From Streptomyces sp. WMMC500 (GTDB taxonomy: Bacteria; Actinomycetota; Actinomycetes; Streptomycetales; Streptomycetaceae), in the NCBI RefSeq assembly GCF_027497195.1, contig NZ_CP114905.1, positions 3,086,001 through 3,150,000 of the forward strand: a DNA stretch of 64,000 nucleotides. The letters are read 5' to 3'. The translations under genes were made by a program, and so were the position numbers. The notes below the pieces were generated by a model. It was not told the DNA's origin. It made no database searches and saw only the letters and a list, made by a program, of their open reading frames with translations. How positions within the stretch are numbered: position 1 is the first letter of the stretch; each line of letters opens with the position of its first letter. Shown here in pieces: positions 25,021 through 32,634 of the stretch.

Positions 25021-27300
25021 TCAGCCCGTTTCGGTGGCGGAGGAGCGGGGCGGGACCGTGAGGGTCTTGCCGTCGGAGAAGGTCACCGTCTGCTCGGCGG
25101 CGCCGTAGTTGTGCGCCGCGTACGTCTTCGTGGAGCCGTTGGCGAAGACCGCGGCCGTCGGGCTGTCCGCCGTCACCGCGGTGTCCGGGGGGCCCGTCGC
25201 CGCGAGGGTGTGGATCCAGTGGTAGACGTGCGCCCACGACTCGCCGGCCTCCGGCGCGTACGTGCCGCCGCCGCCCGCCGCGTACGCCTGGCGGGCCGCG
25301 GCCGGGTTGCTGAGGGCCTGGAACTCCCAGAGAATTTCGCGCCACTCGACCGCCGGGCCGCCGTTCTCGCGTTCCATCTCGGCGAGGTTGCGGTCGATCG
25401 CGGCCTTGTCGCGGGCCAGGTGCAGCGAGCCGCCGGTGACCGGGAGGACGTTGATGCCGTGGATCTCCTCCGGGTTGCCGGTCCACCACGTGGCGTGGGC
25501 GCCGCCGGCGCTCCACACCATGCCCAGGGTGTTGTGCTGGAAGTCGGCCGGGAAGGCGTCCTCGTCGGCGTCGAACCAGTAGTTGCGTACGGCCTCGGAC
25601 TCCGTCGTCAGCAGGTACACGCCGAGGTCACGCAGTTCGGTGTCGCCCGTGGCGGCCCCGAACATGATCAGGCCGGCGCTGAGGTTGACCGACTCGGACG
25701 ACGCCTCCTGGTTGTTGCCCGCCGCGAAACCCGCGTGGCCGGCGGCCCAACTGTGTCCGGCGTAGACGTCGAAGCCGCGCAGGAACGGGTAGCGGTCGCC
25801 GTCGCGGGCCGGGTTGGCCGCGTCGGCGATCAGTTCGCGGACCATGCCGCCCCAGGCGGAGTCCTCGGCCCAGGCCGCGTCGTACCGGGCGACGACGGCG
25901 GCGGCCATGACGTAGTAGCCGTAGTGGAAGTGATGGTCGTTCAGCTCCGTGTCGCTGCCGTACGAGGCCGGGTAGCCGGTGAGGGTCTTCCAGTCCGCGT
26001 CGTACGAGAACTCCGTCTCGCCGCCCGCCGTGAACCACTCCTCCAGCCGCGACTTCATCACGCCGAGGATCTTGTCCCGGGCCGCCGTGGCGCCCACCTG
26101 GTCGGCGAGCGGCACGACCTGGCCGAGGCGGCCGAGTGCCTTGCCCGTCCAGTACGTGTCGGCGCGGCCGATGGCGGCGGTGTCCGCGACCTCGTTGACG
26201 AAGGCGGTGAGCTGACCCTGGTCCACGCCGCCCGACTCCGGCAGCGCGGGCAGGACGCCGGTGACGTCCTGCGAGGTGGTGAAGGAGGCGCCCTCGCGGA
26301 CCTTCATCGTGCCGCGCGGCGAGACGTACTCGTACGCCGTGAGCTGGTCGGAGGTGTGCTTCCACTGGTGCGGGTAGAGCGCCTGGAGGGTGCCGGTCTC
26401 GGTGCCCTCGCGGGCCTCGGTCTCCAGGGTGTACGTGGCGTTCATGCGGCCCTGGCCGGTGGCGTAGTCCCAGTCGACGCGCGAGCCGGTGACGAAGCTG
26501 AAGGCGTACCGGCTGAAGGTCTCGAAGGCGTCGGGGCCCGGGAGGACGGCGACGGAGTAGTAGTCCTTGCCGCCGAGGTCGGCGCTGAGGGTGCCGCCGG
26601 AGACGGTCCAGTCGCTGCCGGTGGGGGCGAAGAGCGCGTAGTGCTTGCCGCCGACGGTGATGCCGAGGGCGTTGCCGTCGTCGGCGAAGACCTCGGGCGC
26701 GGCGGAGGCGGTGATCTGCGCGGCGCCGCCGGTGGCCTCGGCGTAGACGAAGGGGCTGCCGTGCCCGATGGTGGCGCGCAGGGTCTGCCCGCCGCCGTCC
26801 CAGTAGGGGCTGACGGTCCAGTCGGACCAGCCGTCCGCCTTCGCGTCGGGCGCGTTGAGGCCGGCGACGCCCAGGGTCAGGTCGGCCTTGTGCTGGAACT
26901 CGTACTGCACGCCGCCCCCGACGACGACGTGCTCGGTGGCGTACCCGACCTCCAGCCCGCCGGCCACCGCACGGTAGCTGAGGGGGTGGCCGAACATGGG
27001 CAGGGAGTACAGGTTGTCGGCGGCCCGCTGGAACGCGAGCGACGACCACCAGTCGTTGGTCGGTACGGGCCGGTCCGCGACCCGCTCGGTCACCTTCGGC
27101 GACACCGGCTGCCCGGCGTTGTCGACGGGCCCGGAGGTGCCGGCCGGCCGGGTGTCGGAGTAACTGCCGTTCCCGACCGGTATCACGGCGGCGGCGCTCG
27201 CCTGCCCGGCGGGCAGGCCCGCCCCGGCGACGACGGTGGCGGCGGCGGTGAGGGCTAGGAGGATGCGGCTGCTGCGTCTGCGCTTCGGATGTGGTCCCAC
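25021..27300 (-). CDS. Secreted endo-beta-1,3-glucanase, glycoside hydrolase family 81
   Basis: A 759-residue exported enzyme that cleaves beta-1,3-glucan of fungal or plant origin. A basic N-region (PKRRRSSRI) and a long hydrophobic core ending ASAAA form the signal peptide. The GH81 N-terminal beta-sandwich has PTNDWWSSLAFQ and PLSYRAVAGGLEVGY. The (alpha/alpha)6 catalytic domain carries NDHHFHYGYYVMAAA with the proposed general acid Asp, and AAGNNQEASSESVN with the catalytic Glu residues. A short C-terminal beta domain follows. The GTG is chosen for GAGG ten bases upstream; earlier starts would add an unlikely leader. A LacI-type operator lies 40 bp upstream. Confidence 0.93.
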   Translation of the reverse strand: MGPHPKRRRSSRILLALTAAATVVAGAGLPAGQASAAAVIPVGNGSYSDTRPAGTSGPVDNAGQPVSPKVTERVADRPVPTNDWWSSLAFQRAADNLYSLPMFGHPLSYRAVAGGLEVGYATEHVVVGGGVQYEFQHKADLTLGVAGLNAPDAKADGWSDWTVSPYWDGGGQTLRATIGHGSPFVYAEATGGAAQITASAAPEVFADDGNALGITVGGKHYALFAPTGSDWTVSGGTLSADLGGKDYYSVAVLPGPDAFETFSRYAFSFVTGSRVDWDYATGQGRMNATYTLETEAREGTETGTLQALYPHQWKHTSDQLTAYEYVSPRGTMKVREGASFTTSQDVTGVLPALPESGGVDQGQLTAFVNEVADTAAIGRADTYWTGKALGRLGQVVPLADQVGATAARDKILGVMKSRLEEWFTAGGETEFSYDADWKTLTGYPASYGSDTELNDHHFHYGYYVMAAAVVARYDAAWAEDSAWGGMVRELIADAANPARDGDRYPFLRGFDVYAGHSWAAGHAGFAAGNNQEASSESVNLSAGLIMFGAATGDTELRDLGVYLLTTESEAVRNYWFDADEDAFPADFQHNTLGMVWSAGGAHATWWTGNPEEIHGINVLPVTGGSLHLARDKAAIDRNLAEMERENGGPAVEWREILWEFQALSNPAAARQAYAAGGGGTYAPEAGESWAHVYHWIHTLAATGPPDTAVTADSPTAAVFANGSTKTYAAHNYGAAEQTVTFSDGKTLTVPPRSSATETG

Positions 27301-27339
27301 GAGCTGCGTACCTCGCAATGAGTGGGGGACAGAGGAGGG

Positions 27340-27353
27340 TGAGAGCGCTCTCA
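27340..27353. promoter_or_regulatory. LacI-family operator upstream of GH81
   Basis: TGAGAGCGCTCTCA is a perfect 14-bp palindrome. It differs from the known CebR box of Streptomyces (TGGGAGCGCTCCCA) only at symmetric positions 3 and 12. It sits 40 bp before the GH81 start, consistent with repression relieved by a beta-glucan oligosaccharide. The regulator gene is not in this window. Confidence 0.7.
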
Positions 27354-27538
27354 GAGGGGGCGTCACGGAACCTAGAGCGACCCGAAACCGCTGTCAACAC
27401 CTCTCGTCAGGACGCGACCCGATGTCCGCACTTCCGCGTTCAGTTTCTGAACACACCGGAGGGCGGGCCCGGTTCACGGCACCCGCGCGGGCGAGCGGGC
27501 CCCGGGGCGGCCGCAGCCGGCGGCGGGGCGCGGACGCG

Positions 27539-28390
27539 TCAGGGCTTGCGGAGGATGCCGCCGTACTCGTACAGCCTGTCGCTCCTCTTCGTGGCGCCGA
27601 CGTACTGCTGCAGGTCCGGCACGACCGGCGGCAGCGGCGGCTGGGACGGGTCCGGGCGCCACTTCGCGACGTTCACCAAGCCCGGGGAGACCGGCTCCAG
27701 GCCGTCGGTGTAGGCGTCGACCTGCGCGGGGGTGCGGGTCTGCCAGGGGACGCGGTTGGTGTTCATGTACTCGGTCGTGCCGATGGCGGCCTCCTCGTCG
27801 TCGGAGACGACCTGGGAGAGCGTGAGGTAACTGCCCGGCACGGCGGAGTCGATGACGGTGCGCAGGATCCTGCGGGGGTCGTCGGCGTCGAGGAGGTGGT
27901 GGACCACGGAGAGGAAGAGCACGGCCACCGGCTCGTCGAAGTCGATGAGCCGCTGGAGGTCCGGATGGCCGAGGACGACCTCCTGGTCGCGCATGTCGGC
28001 GGTGATCACCGCCGTGGAGTCGTCGTCGGCGAGCAGCGCGCGGCCGTGGGCCAGGACGATGGGGTCGATGTCGACGTAGACGACCCGGCAGGACGTGCCG
28101 TACTTCTGCGCGACCTGGTGGACGTTGTTGTTCGTCGGCAGGCCGCAGCCCATGTCGAGGAACTGCCGGATACCGGCCTCCCGGGCGAGGTAGCGCACCG
28201 CGCGGTAGAGGAAGAGCCGGTTCTGCCGGGTCATGTCCAGGCCCTCGGGGAACCGCGCCAGCCCGACGCGGAGCATGTCGCGGTCGACCTCGTAGCTGTC
28301 CTTGCCGCCCAGCATCCAGTCGTAGGCGCGGGCGGAGGTGGGGCGGTCGGTCGGGATGCCCGGTAACGCGGGTCCTTCTTCAGGCGCCAC
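27539..28390 (-). CDS. SAM-dependent methyltransferase, DUF574 type
   Basis: A 283-residue cytoplasmic protein of the actinomycete DUF574 group, members of which are very numerous in Streptomyces. TSARAYDWMLGGKDSYEVDR opens the family domain and FLDMGCGLPTNNNVHQVA is the SAM-binding glycine loop. VVYVDIDPIVLAHGRALL contains the acidic residue that contacts the ribose, and LFLSVVHHLLDADDPRRIL is motif III. The GTG has a well-placed GAGGAGAG upstream. The methyl acceptor is unknown for the family. Confidence 0.9.
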   Translation of the reverse strand: MAPEEGPALPGIPTDRPTSARAYDWMLGGKDSYEVDRDMLRVGLARFPEGLDMTRQNRLFLYRAVRYLAREAGIRQFLDMGCGLPTNNNVHQVAQKYGTSCRVVYVDIDPIVLAHGRALLADDDSTAVITADMRDQEVVLGHPDLQRLIDFDEPVAVLFLSVVHHLLDADDPRRILRTVIDSAVPGSYLTLSQVVSDDEEAAIGTTEYMNTNRVPWQTRTPAQVDAYTDGLEPVSPGLVNVAKWRPDPSQPPLPPVVPDLQQYVGATKRSDRLYEYGGILRKP

Positions 28391-28453
28391 TGCCTACTCT
28401 CCTCGTCTCGCGGCGGGCCGAACACGCGGCCGTTTTCAGGGAGTTGAGACTAG

Positions 28454-28612
28454 CCGGAGTGGCTCATCCGATCCACAGCCACCCGGCCGCCACTTGGCGC
28501 CCTGGCGGCGACGGTCCGGGCGACGAACGACCCCGCACGCGCGGCCCGCCACACGGCCGAGGCCGACCGCATCGAGCAGCAAACGGGCTACCACCCGGGC
28601 CCGGCCGTCTAG
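28454..28612 (+). pseudogene. 3' fragment of an unidentified gene truncated upstream
   Basis: A frame open from the preceding TAG reads through ALAATVRATNDPARAARHTA, then EADRIEQQTGYHPGPAV, and stops at a TAG that is the left flank of the IS5 element. The helical, codon-biased composition looks like the C-terminus of a real protein, but no start or upstream domain remains. Family not recognised. Confidence 0.35.
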
Positions 28613-29609
28613 GCCCTGTCCGGGCGATCATGAGCGGAGCCAGATGATGGTTGCTGCGACGGTGACGGTGCCGAGGAAGATGTGGCCGCGTTTGTCGTAG
28701 CGAGTTGCGACGGCTCGGGACTGCTTCAGCTTGTTGATCGCCCGTTCCACGACATTGCGCTTCTTGTACCGCTCCTTATCGAAGCCAGGAGGCCGCCCGC
28801 CGCGGGAGCCTTTGCGTAGGCGGGCGGCCCGCGAGTCGGCCTTCTCCGGAATCACGTGCCGGATCCCGCGTCGGCGCAGGTACTTACGGCAGGGCCGGTT
28901 GCTGTACGCCTTGTCGGCGGCCACGCTGTCGGGACGCTTGCGCGGCGTGCCCGACCCGGTGCGGGGGACCCGGATCTTCTCCAGCACCGGCACGAACTGC
29001 GTGGTGTCCGCCCGCTGGCCAGGTGTGACCATCAAAGACAGCGGTCGACAACGGCCGTCCGCGCTCAGGTGGACCTTGGTGGTGAACCCGCCGCGTGAGC
29101 GGCCGAGTCCCTCACTTCCTGGACCACCCCCGCCAGCCGGACGCACAGGCTGGGCCGCGCAGTCTCGCTCTGGTGTTCCGCCGCCGACGCCCCCTTTGCA
29201 CCGCCGACGGCCGGCGGTGGCGCCGCGCGGGAACCGGCTGCGTGCTGGTGGGCCCGCATGATGGTGGAGTCCACCGAGATATCCCAGTCGATCTCGCCGG
29301 AGGCATCGGCGGCAGCCTGTGCTTGCTGGAGCAGGCGTTCCCAGGTGCCGTCAGCCGACCACAGCCGGTGCCGCTCATAGACCGTTTTCCACGGCCCGAA
29401 GCGTTCGGGCAGGTCACGCCACTGCACCCCGGTCCGCACGCGGTACAGGATCCCGTTGATCACCTGCCGGTGGTCCCGCCACCGTCCACAACGCCCGTTG
29501 CTCACCGGCAAGAACGGCCGCAGCCGCTCCCACTCCTCGTCAGACAAGTCCCCCCGACCCACACCAGCACAACGACCCGACCACCGGACAGTCACATGAT
29601 CGGCGGAAC
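28613..29609 (-). mobile_element. IS5-family insertion sequence flanked by CTAG
   Basis: About 1 kb carrying one frameshifted transposase gene. Imperfect terminal inverted repeats share a GATCATG core (left GTCCGGGCGATCATG, right complement GTTCCGCCGATCATG). The sequence CTAG abuts both ends, matching the 4-bp YTAR target duplication common in IS5-type elements; GCC beyond each copy is also shared. Exact ends are uncertain by a few bases. The element lies exactly at the shared stop codons of two convergent genes and appears complete. Confidence 0.8.
28628..29595 (-). CDS. IS5-family transposase, two frames joined by a -1 frameshift
   Basis: OrfA (29595 to about 29100) contains the DUF4096 DNA-binding region LSDEEWERLRPFLP and the first catalytic Asp in DISVDSTIMRAHQHAAG. 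OrfB (from about 29146 to 28628) has SRGGFTTKVHLSADG, the second Asp in VAADKAYSNR and the catalytic Glu in KKRNVVERAINKLKQSRAVATRYDK. The two overlap out of frame around a GGGGG run at 29127-29131, where OrfA reads RLAGVVQEV and OrfB reads RPAGGGGPG. A -1 slip there restores a complete DDE transposase of about 320 residues, as is normal for this IS group. No other damage is seen, so the element may be active. Confidence 0.85.
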
Positions 29610-30332
29610 CTAGGCCAGGCCCAGTGATCTGACCAAGTCGAGCATTTCGGCGTGGTGCAGGGCGGCCGGGTTGCCCGCGACAGGGTGGATGTGGCCGTCA
29701 ATCTCCAGGGCCACCAGGCCGTGCATCCGGCCCCAGACGCGCAGGGCGAGCGCCGCCGCGGCGGGTGGCACGTCCGGGAGATCCGCCTGGATCTTCGCGA
29801 CGTAGTCCGGGTGAAGGACGGACCAGGAGGTCTCCTCGGGCTGGCGGTGCCGGGCCTGGGGCCAGGCGGCGGCCACCAGGCGGGTGAGCTCGCGGCACAC
29901 ACGGCGTGCCGTCTGGTCCACCGGCCCGTCCTCAGGGGGTTGGTAGCCGGGGATGGGGTGGCCGTAGAAGAGTCGGAAGCTCTCCGGGTGAGCCAGCGCC
30001 CATTCCCTCAGGGCCTGGCCCCAGGCCAGCAGCCTGCCGCCGGGATCGGTGTCGGGCACGGCGTTGCTGGCAGTCTCCACTGCCTCCGCGAGCGAAGCGG
30101 CGATTCCGCTGATCAGTGCCGTGATCAGGGCATCTCGGGTGGGGAAGTAGCTGTAGATTGCGCGAGCGGTCATCCCCATCTCGCGGGCGATGCCGCGCAG
30201 TGAGATCGCTCCAGGCCCCCCTTCTGCCATCTGCCGCAGCGCGATGGCCTGGATCTCCCGGCTCGCCTCCAGCCGCAACCGCTCCCGGCGGCTCATCACA
30301 CCCGCGACGCGTTCGTCCTCGTCAATGCTCAC
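29610..30332 (-). CDS. TetR-family regulator with WHG-type C-terminus
   Basis: A 240-residue repressor. The helix-turn-helix is SLRGIAREMGMTARAIYSYFPTRDALITALI (about residues 44-75, split motif). The C-terminal domain has LFYGHPIPGYQPPEDG and RMHGLVALEIDGHIHP, closely paralleling the TetR near 13 kb. The GTG start lies seven bases after a TAACCT -10-like sequence, suggesting a leaderless mRNA; an ATG 12 codons in (MSRRERLRL) is the alternative. Its promoter overlaps that of the divergent DUF1330 gene, which is its probable target. Its TAG stop lies in the IS5 target duplication. Confidence 0.87.
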   Translation of the reverse strand: MSIDEDERVAGVMSRRERLRLEASREIQAIALRQMAEGGPGAISLRGIAREMGMTARAIYSYFPTRDALITALISGIAASLAEAVETASNAVPDTDPGGRLLAWGQALREWALAHPESFRLFYGHPIPGYQPPEDGPVDQTARRVCRELTRLVAAAWPQARHRQPEETSWSVLHPDYVAKIQADLPDVPPAAAALALRVWGRMHGLVALEIDGHIHPVAGNPAALHHAEMLDLVRSLGLA

Positions 30333-30333
30333 C

Positions 30334-30362
30334 TTGAACAGGTTACAGGGATGCAATAGTAT
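30334..30362 (+). promoter_or_regulatory. Promoter of the DUF1330 gene overlapping the TetR promoter
   Basis: TTGAAC and TAGTAT are 17 bp apart. The -35 overlaps the region between the TetR -10 (TAACCT on the minus strand) and its start codon, so one bound repressor could shut both promoters. Half-sites AATAGTATC and CATTAGTAC just downstream may form the operator. Confidence 0.55.
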
Positions 30363-30409
30363 CTGCCGTGACATTAGTACACGCCGTGTCCACGCGAGCG
30401 AGGAATCCC

Positions 30410-30724
30410 ATGTCCGCTTACGTCATCGTCAACGTCGATGTGCTCGACGAGGAGGCCGGCCTGGCCTACGCCCCCGTGGCCCAGAAGTCCATCCTCAGCC
30501 ACGGCGGCCGTTATCTGGTCGCAGGCCCCACGCCCAGGCCCGTCGAAGGCGCCTGGGGCTCTTCCCGGTTCGTGGTCATCGAGTTCCCCGACATGGACCG
30601 GATCCGGGAGTGGTATGACTCCCCCGAGTACCGGCGGGCCCGGGAGATTCGAGAGGGCAAGGTTCGGGTGGGAATGCTGTTCGTCGAGGGCGCGCCGCCC
30701 GAGGGCTTCTCCCTCCCGGCTTAG
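30410..30724 (+). CDS. DUF1330 family protein (dimeric alpha-beta barrel)
   Basis: A 104-residue soluble protein of the dimeric ferredoxin-like (EthD/ABM-like) fold. It shows the DUF1330 pattern: SAYVIVNVDVLDEEAGLAYA, an ILSHGGRYLVAGP turn, FVVIEFPDMDRIREWYDSPEYRRAREIR and a final GMLFVEG strand. GAGGA lies five bases before the ATG. It is divergent from, and probably repressed by, the adjacent TetR gene. Members are suspected small-molecule enzymes or stress proteins; no precise reaction is known. Confidence 0.88.
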   Translation: MSAYVIVNVDVLDEEAGLAYAPVAQKSILSHGGRYLVAGPTPRPVEGAWGSSRFVVIEFPDMDRIREWYDSPEYRRAREIREGKVRVGMLFVEGAPPEGFSLPA

Positions 30725-30774
30725 CCGCACTGCTGGCGCGGTGACCGGAGCGGGTTGCCGGGAAGGGCTCGCGG

Positions 30775-30803
30775 CGGTGTCCGACGCGGTGCACCGGACA
30801 CCG
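30775..30803. terminator. Hairpin between DUF1330 gene and toxin remnant
   Basis: A 9-bp perfect stem CGGTGTCCG/CGGACACCG with an 11-nt loop sits in the gap between two convergent transcription units. Confidence 0.55.
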
Positions 30804-30835
30804 AGCGCTGATTCGCCAAGATCGCCCGACAGACC

Positions 30836-30975
30836 CTAGTAGTGGTATCTGGCGGCCAGGATCACGATCTCCTCGTCCAGGACCAGGTAGACGAGGCGGT
30901 GCTCTTCGTCAATCCTGCGCGACCACGCCCCGGCCAGGTGGTATTTGAGCGGTTCGGGCTTACGACGAGTCTCAC
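30836..30975 (-). pseudogene. YoeB/Txe-like mRNA interferase toxin with internal deletion and frameshift
   Basis: A GTG overlapping the antitoxin stop begins VRLV, the usual YoeB N-terminus. The next bases switch frame into [25 protein letters not shown] and end ILAARYHY, the intact YoeB C-terminus with its catalytic-site Arg and His-Tyr end. A normal toxin is about 85 residues. Here roughly 40 residues between the fourth residue and the KPEPL motif are missing, and the two parts are in different frames. The toxin is therefore inactive while the antitoxin remains. Confidence 0.75.
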
Positions 30976-31253
30976 TCGGCACCCTCGCCGGGATCGGCCC
31001 TGTCCGGATCGATGAGCTCGCGCTCCGACACGTTGACATGGCCCAAGGCGTTCTCGTACGCCTTGAGCAGCCGCCGCGCGTTCGCCGGCGAGCGCAGCAA
31101 ATACGAGCCCTCGCGCAGGGCGGCGTAGTCCTCGGCCGAGACGAGGACGGCGTTGCCGTGCTTGGAGACGATCTCAATGGCCTCGTGATCGTCGTTGACC
31201 TTCTTGATCAGCGGGAAGAGACCCTTGCGGGCTTCGCTCGCCGTCACAGACAT
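30972..31253 (-). CDS. YefM/Phd-type antitoxin, orphaned
   Basis: A 93-residue antitoxin. The N-terminal Phd/YefM DNA-binding fold is [38 protein letters not shown] (split over residues 2-39), followed by [26 protein letters not shown]. The C-terminal toxin-binding tail is acidic ([17 protein letters not shown]). GAGGGGG lies eight bases before the ATG. Its stop codon overlaps the start of the deleted toxin. It could still autorepress or neutralise related toxins elsewhere in the genome. Confidence 0.88.
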   Translation of the reverse strand: MSVTASEARKGLFPLIKKVNDDHEAIEIVSKHGNAVLVSAEDYAALREGSYLLRSPANARRLLKAYENALGHVNVSERELIDPDRADPGEGAE

Positions 31254-31497
31254 GGACTGACCCCCTCGGCAAGTGGTACCGAACAACGTACCCGGGGCCG
31301 GGCAGGTCGGCCCTGATCGCCGAGCCGCCGGCGGGGCTGCCGTCCACGAGAAGACGGCGACGGCCGTCGGCCGGCCGCGTCGGGGCTGCCGTTATTACCC
31401 GTGATTAGCCCGCGGGTTCCCTTGACGGCCTTCGGCGGGCGGCGGCACAGTCCTGCTCATCCGCATCAGCTCCCGCCCCGGGCGGTTTCCGTTCCCG

Positions 31498-31515
31498 AGG
31501 TAATGCGTATTACCT
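31498..31515. promoter_or_regulatory. 18-bp perfect palindrome upstream of the beta-propeller gene
   Basis: AGGTAATGCGTATTACCT has exact 7-bp arms around GCGT. It is the only A/T-rich symmetric site in the 311-bp gap between the antitoxin start and the secreted protein gene, and ends 49 bp before the latter. It is a probable operator for a LacI/GntR/MarR-type regulator not found here. Confidence 0.55.
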
Positions 31516-31564
31516 GTGCGCGTCGCGCAGCCGCCCCACCCCCGCAGCCGACAAAGGAGCCCCC

Positions 31565-32572
31565 ATGACACTCGACCGCCGCCGCTTCCTGCGCACCGCC
31601 TCCGCGGCCTCCGCCGCCACCGCCGGCGGCACCCTCCTCGCCCTCGGCGGGCCCGGTGCCGCGTCCGCCGGGGCCGCGCCCGGAGGGTTCCCCGACTACC
31701 GGTACGTGCGCACGCTGCTCGTCCCCGGGCAGCTCTCCTACAACCCCACCGGCGAGATCATCTTCCCCTGCATCCGCGGCGTCTACGACCGCCTGCCGAA
31801 CCCGCTCGGCCGCTACTACCTCTACTACGCCCCCCACAACGAGCCCGGCGGCATCTGCCTCGCCTACGGCGACTCCCTGGAGGGGCCGTTCACCGAGTAC
31901 CCGCGCAACCCCCTCGTCGGCAACGTCTGGGCCCCGCACTACGACGTCAGCCACGTCTCCTCGCCGCACGTCATGTGGCACGCCGGGCGCCGCGAGATGT
32001 GGCTCTACTTCCACGGCGAGAACAACACGACCCGCCTCGCCCGCTCCACGGACGGCATCCGCTTCACGTACGACAAGACCGTGCTGACCACCGCGATGCT
32101 CCCCGCCGGCACCACCGAGACGTCCTACGCCCGCGTCTTCCCGTACGAGCTCCCGGGCCGCGGCGCCCGCTACGTCATGCTGTTCATGCGCAACGACCGC
32201 ACCAACCACCGCGACATCGGCTGGGGCTGGTCGCCCGACGGCCGCACCTGGACGTTCGACCCCGCGCCGCTCATCGACCACGCCGCCGTCGGCGCCTCCG
32301 ACGTCTCCGGCGCGCACCTGCTGGAGCGGGGCGGCAGCGCGTACGTCGTTTACCACACCGACAAGGGCAGCGGCGGGAACATCCTCATCACCGAGGTCGG
32401 CGCCGACTTCTCCCGCCGCAACCACCTCGGCGTCTTCTACGACTCCCGCTCCGCCGCGCCCGACAACGGCCGCGCCGCGGCACCGTCGTTCGGCACCGAC
32501 CGCGGCGTGCCGTACATGATCTACGAGGCGGGCGAACGCCTCTCCGGCTCCATCGCCATGGCCCGCGGCTGA
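31565..32572 (+). CDS. Tat-exported GH43-like five-bladed beta-propeller protein
   Basis: A 335-residue secreted protein. The twin-arginine motif DRRRFLR is at residues 4-10, followed by an Ala-rich hydrophobic segment with cleavage near residue 36. The mature part has repeated propeller blades of glycoside-hydrolase 43/32/68 type: GRYYLYYAPHNEPGGICLAYGDSLEGPF, EMWLYFHGENNTTRLARSTDG, RYVMLFMRND and SAYVVYHTDKG. AAAGGAG is well placed before the ATG. It may be a glycosidase or a sugar-binding protein; catalytic carboxylates cannot be assigned with certainty. Confidence 0.75.
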   Translation: MTLDRRRFLRTASAASAATAGGTLLALGGPGAASAGAAPGGFPDYRYVRTLLVPGQLSYNPTGEIIFPCIRGVYDRLPNPLGRYYLYYAPHNEPGGICLAYGDSLEGPFTEYPRNPLVGNVWAPHYDVSHVSSPHVMWHAGRREMWLYFHGENNTTRLARSTDGIRFTYDKTVLTTAMLPAGTTETSYARVFPYELPGRGARYVMLFMRNDRTNHRDIGWGWSPDGRTWTFDPAPLIDHAAVGASDVSGAHLLERGGSAYVVYHTDKGSGGNILITEVGADFSRRNHLGVFYDSRSAAPDNGRAAAPSFGTDRGVPYMIYEAGERLSGSIAMARG

Positions 32573-32634
32573 CGCACCCGGACGGCGGCGCGGACAGCGG
32601 CGCCAAAGCCCGCGCGGACGCCCGCGCGGCCCGG

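Noticed and set aside
24793..27258. 821-codon open frame antisense to the GH81 gene
   Set aside because: It has low-complexity Gly/Val/Arg composition and no motifs. GH81 catalytic blocks are on the other strand.
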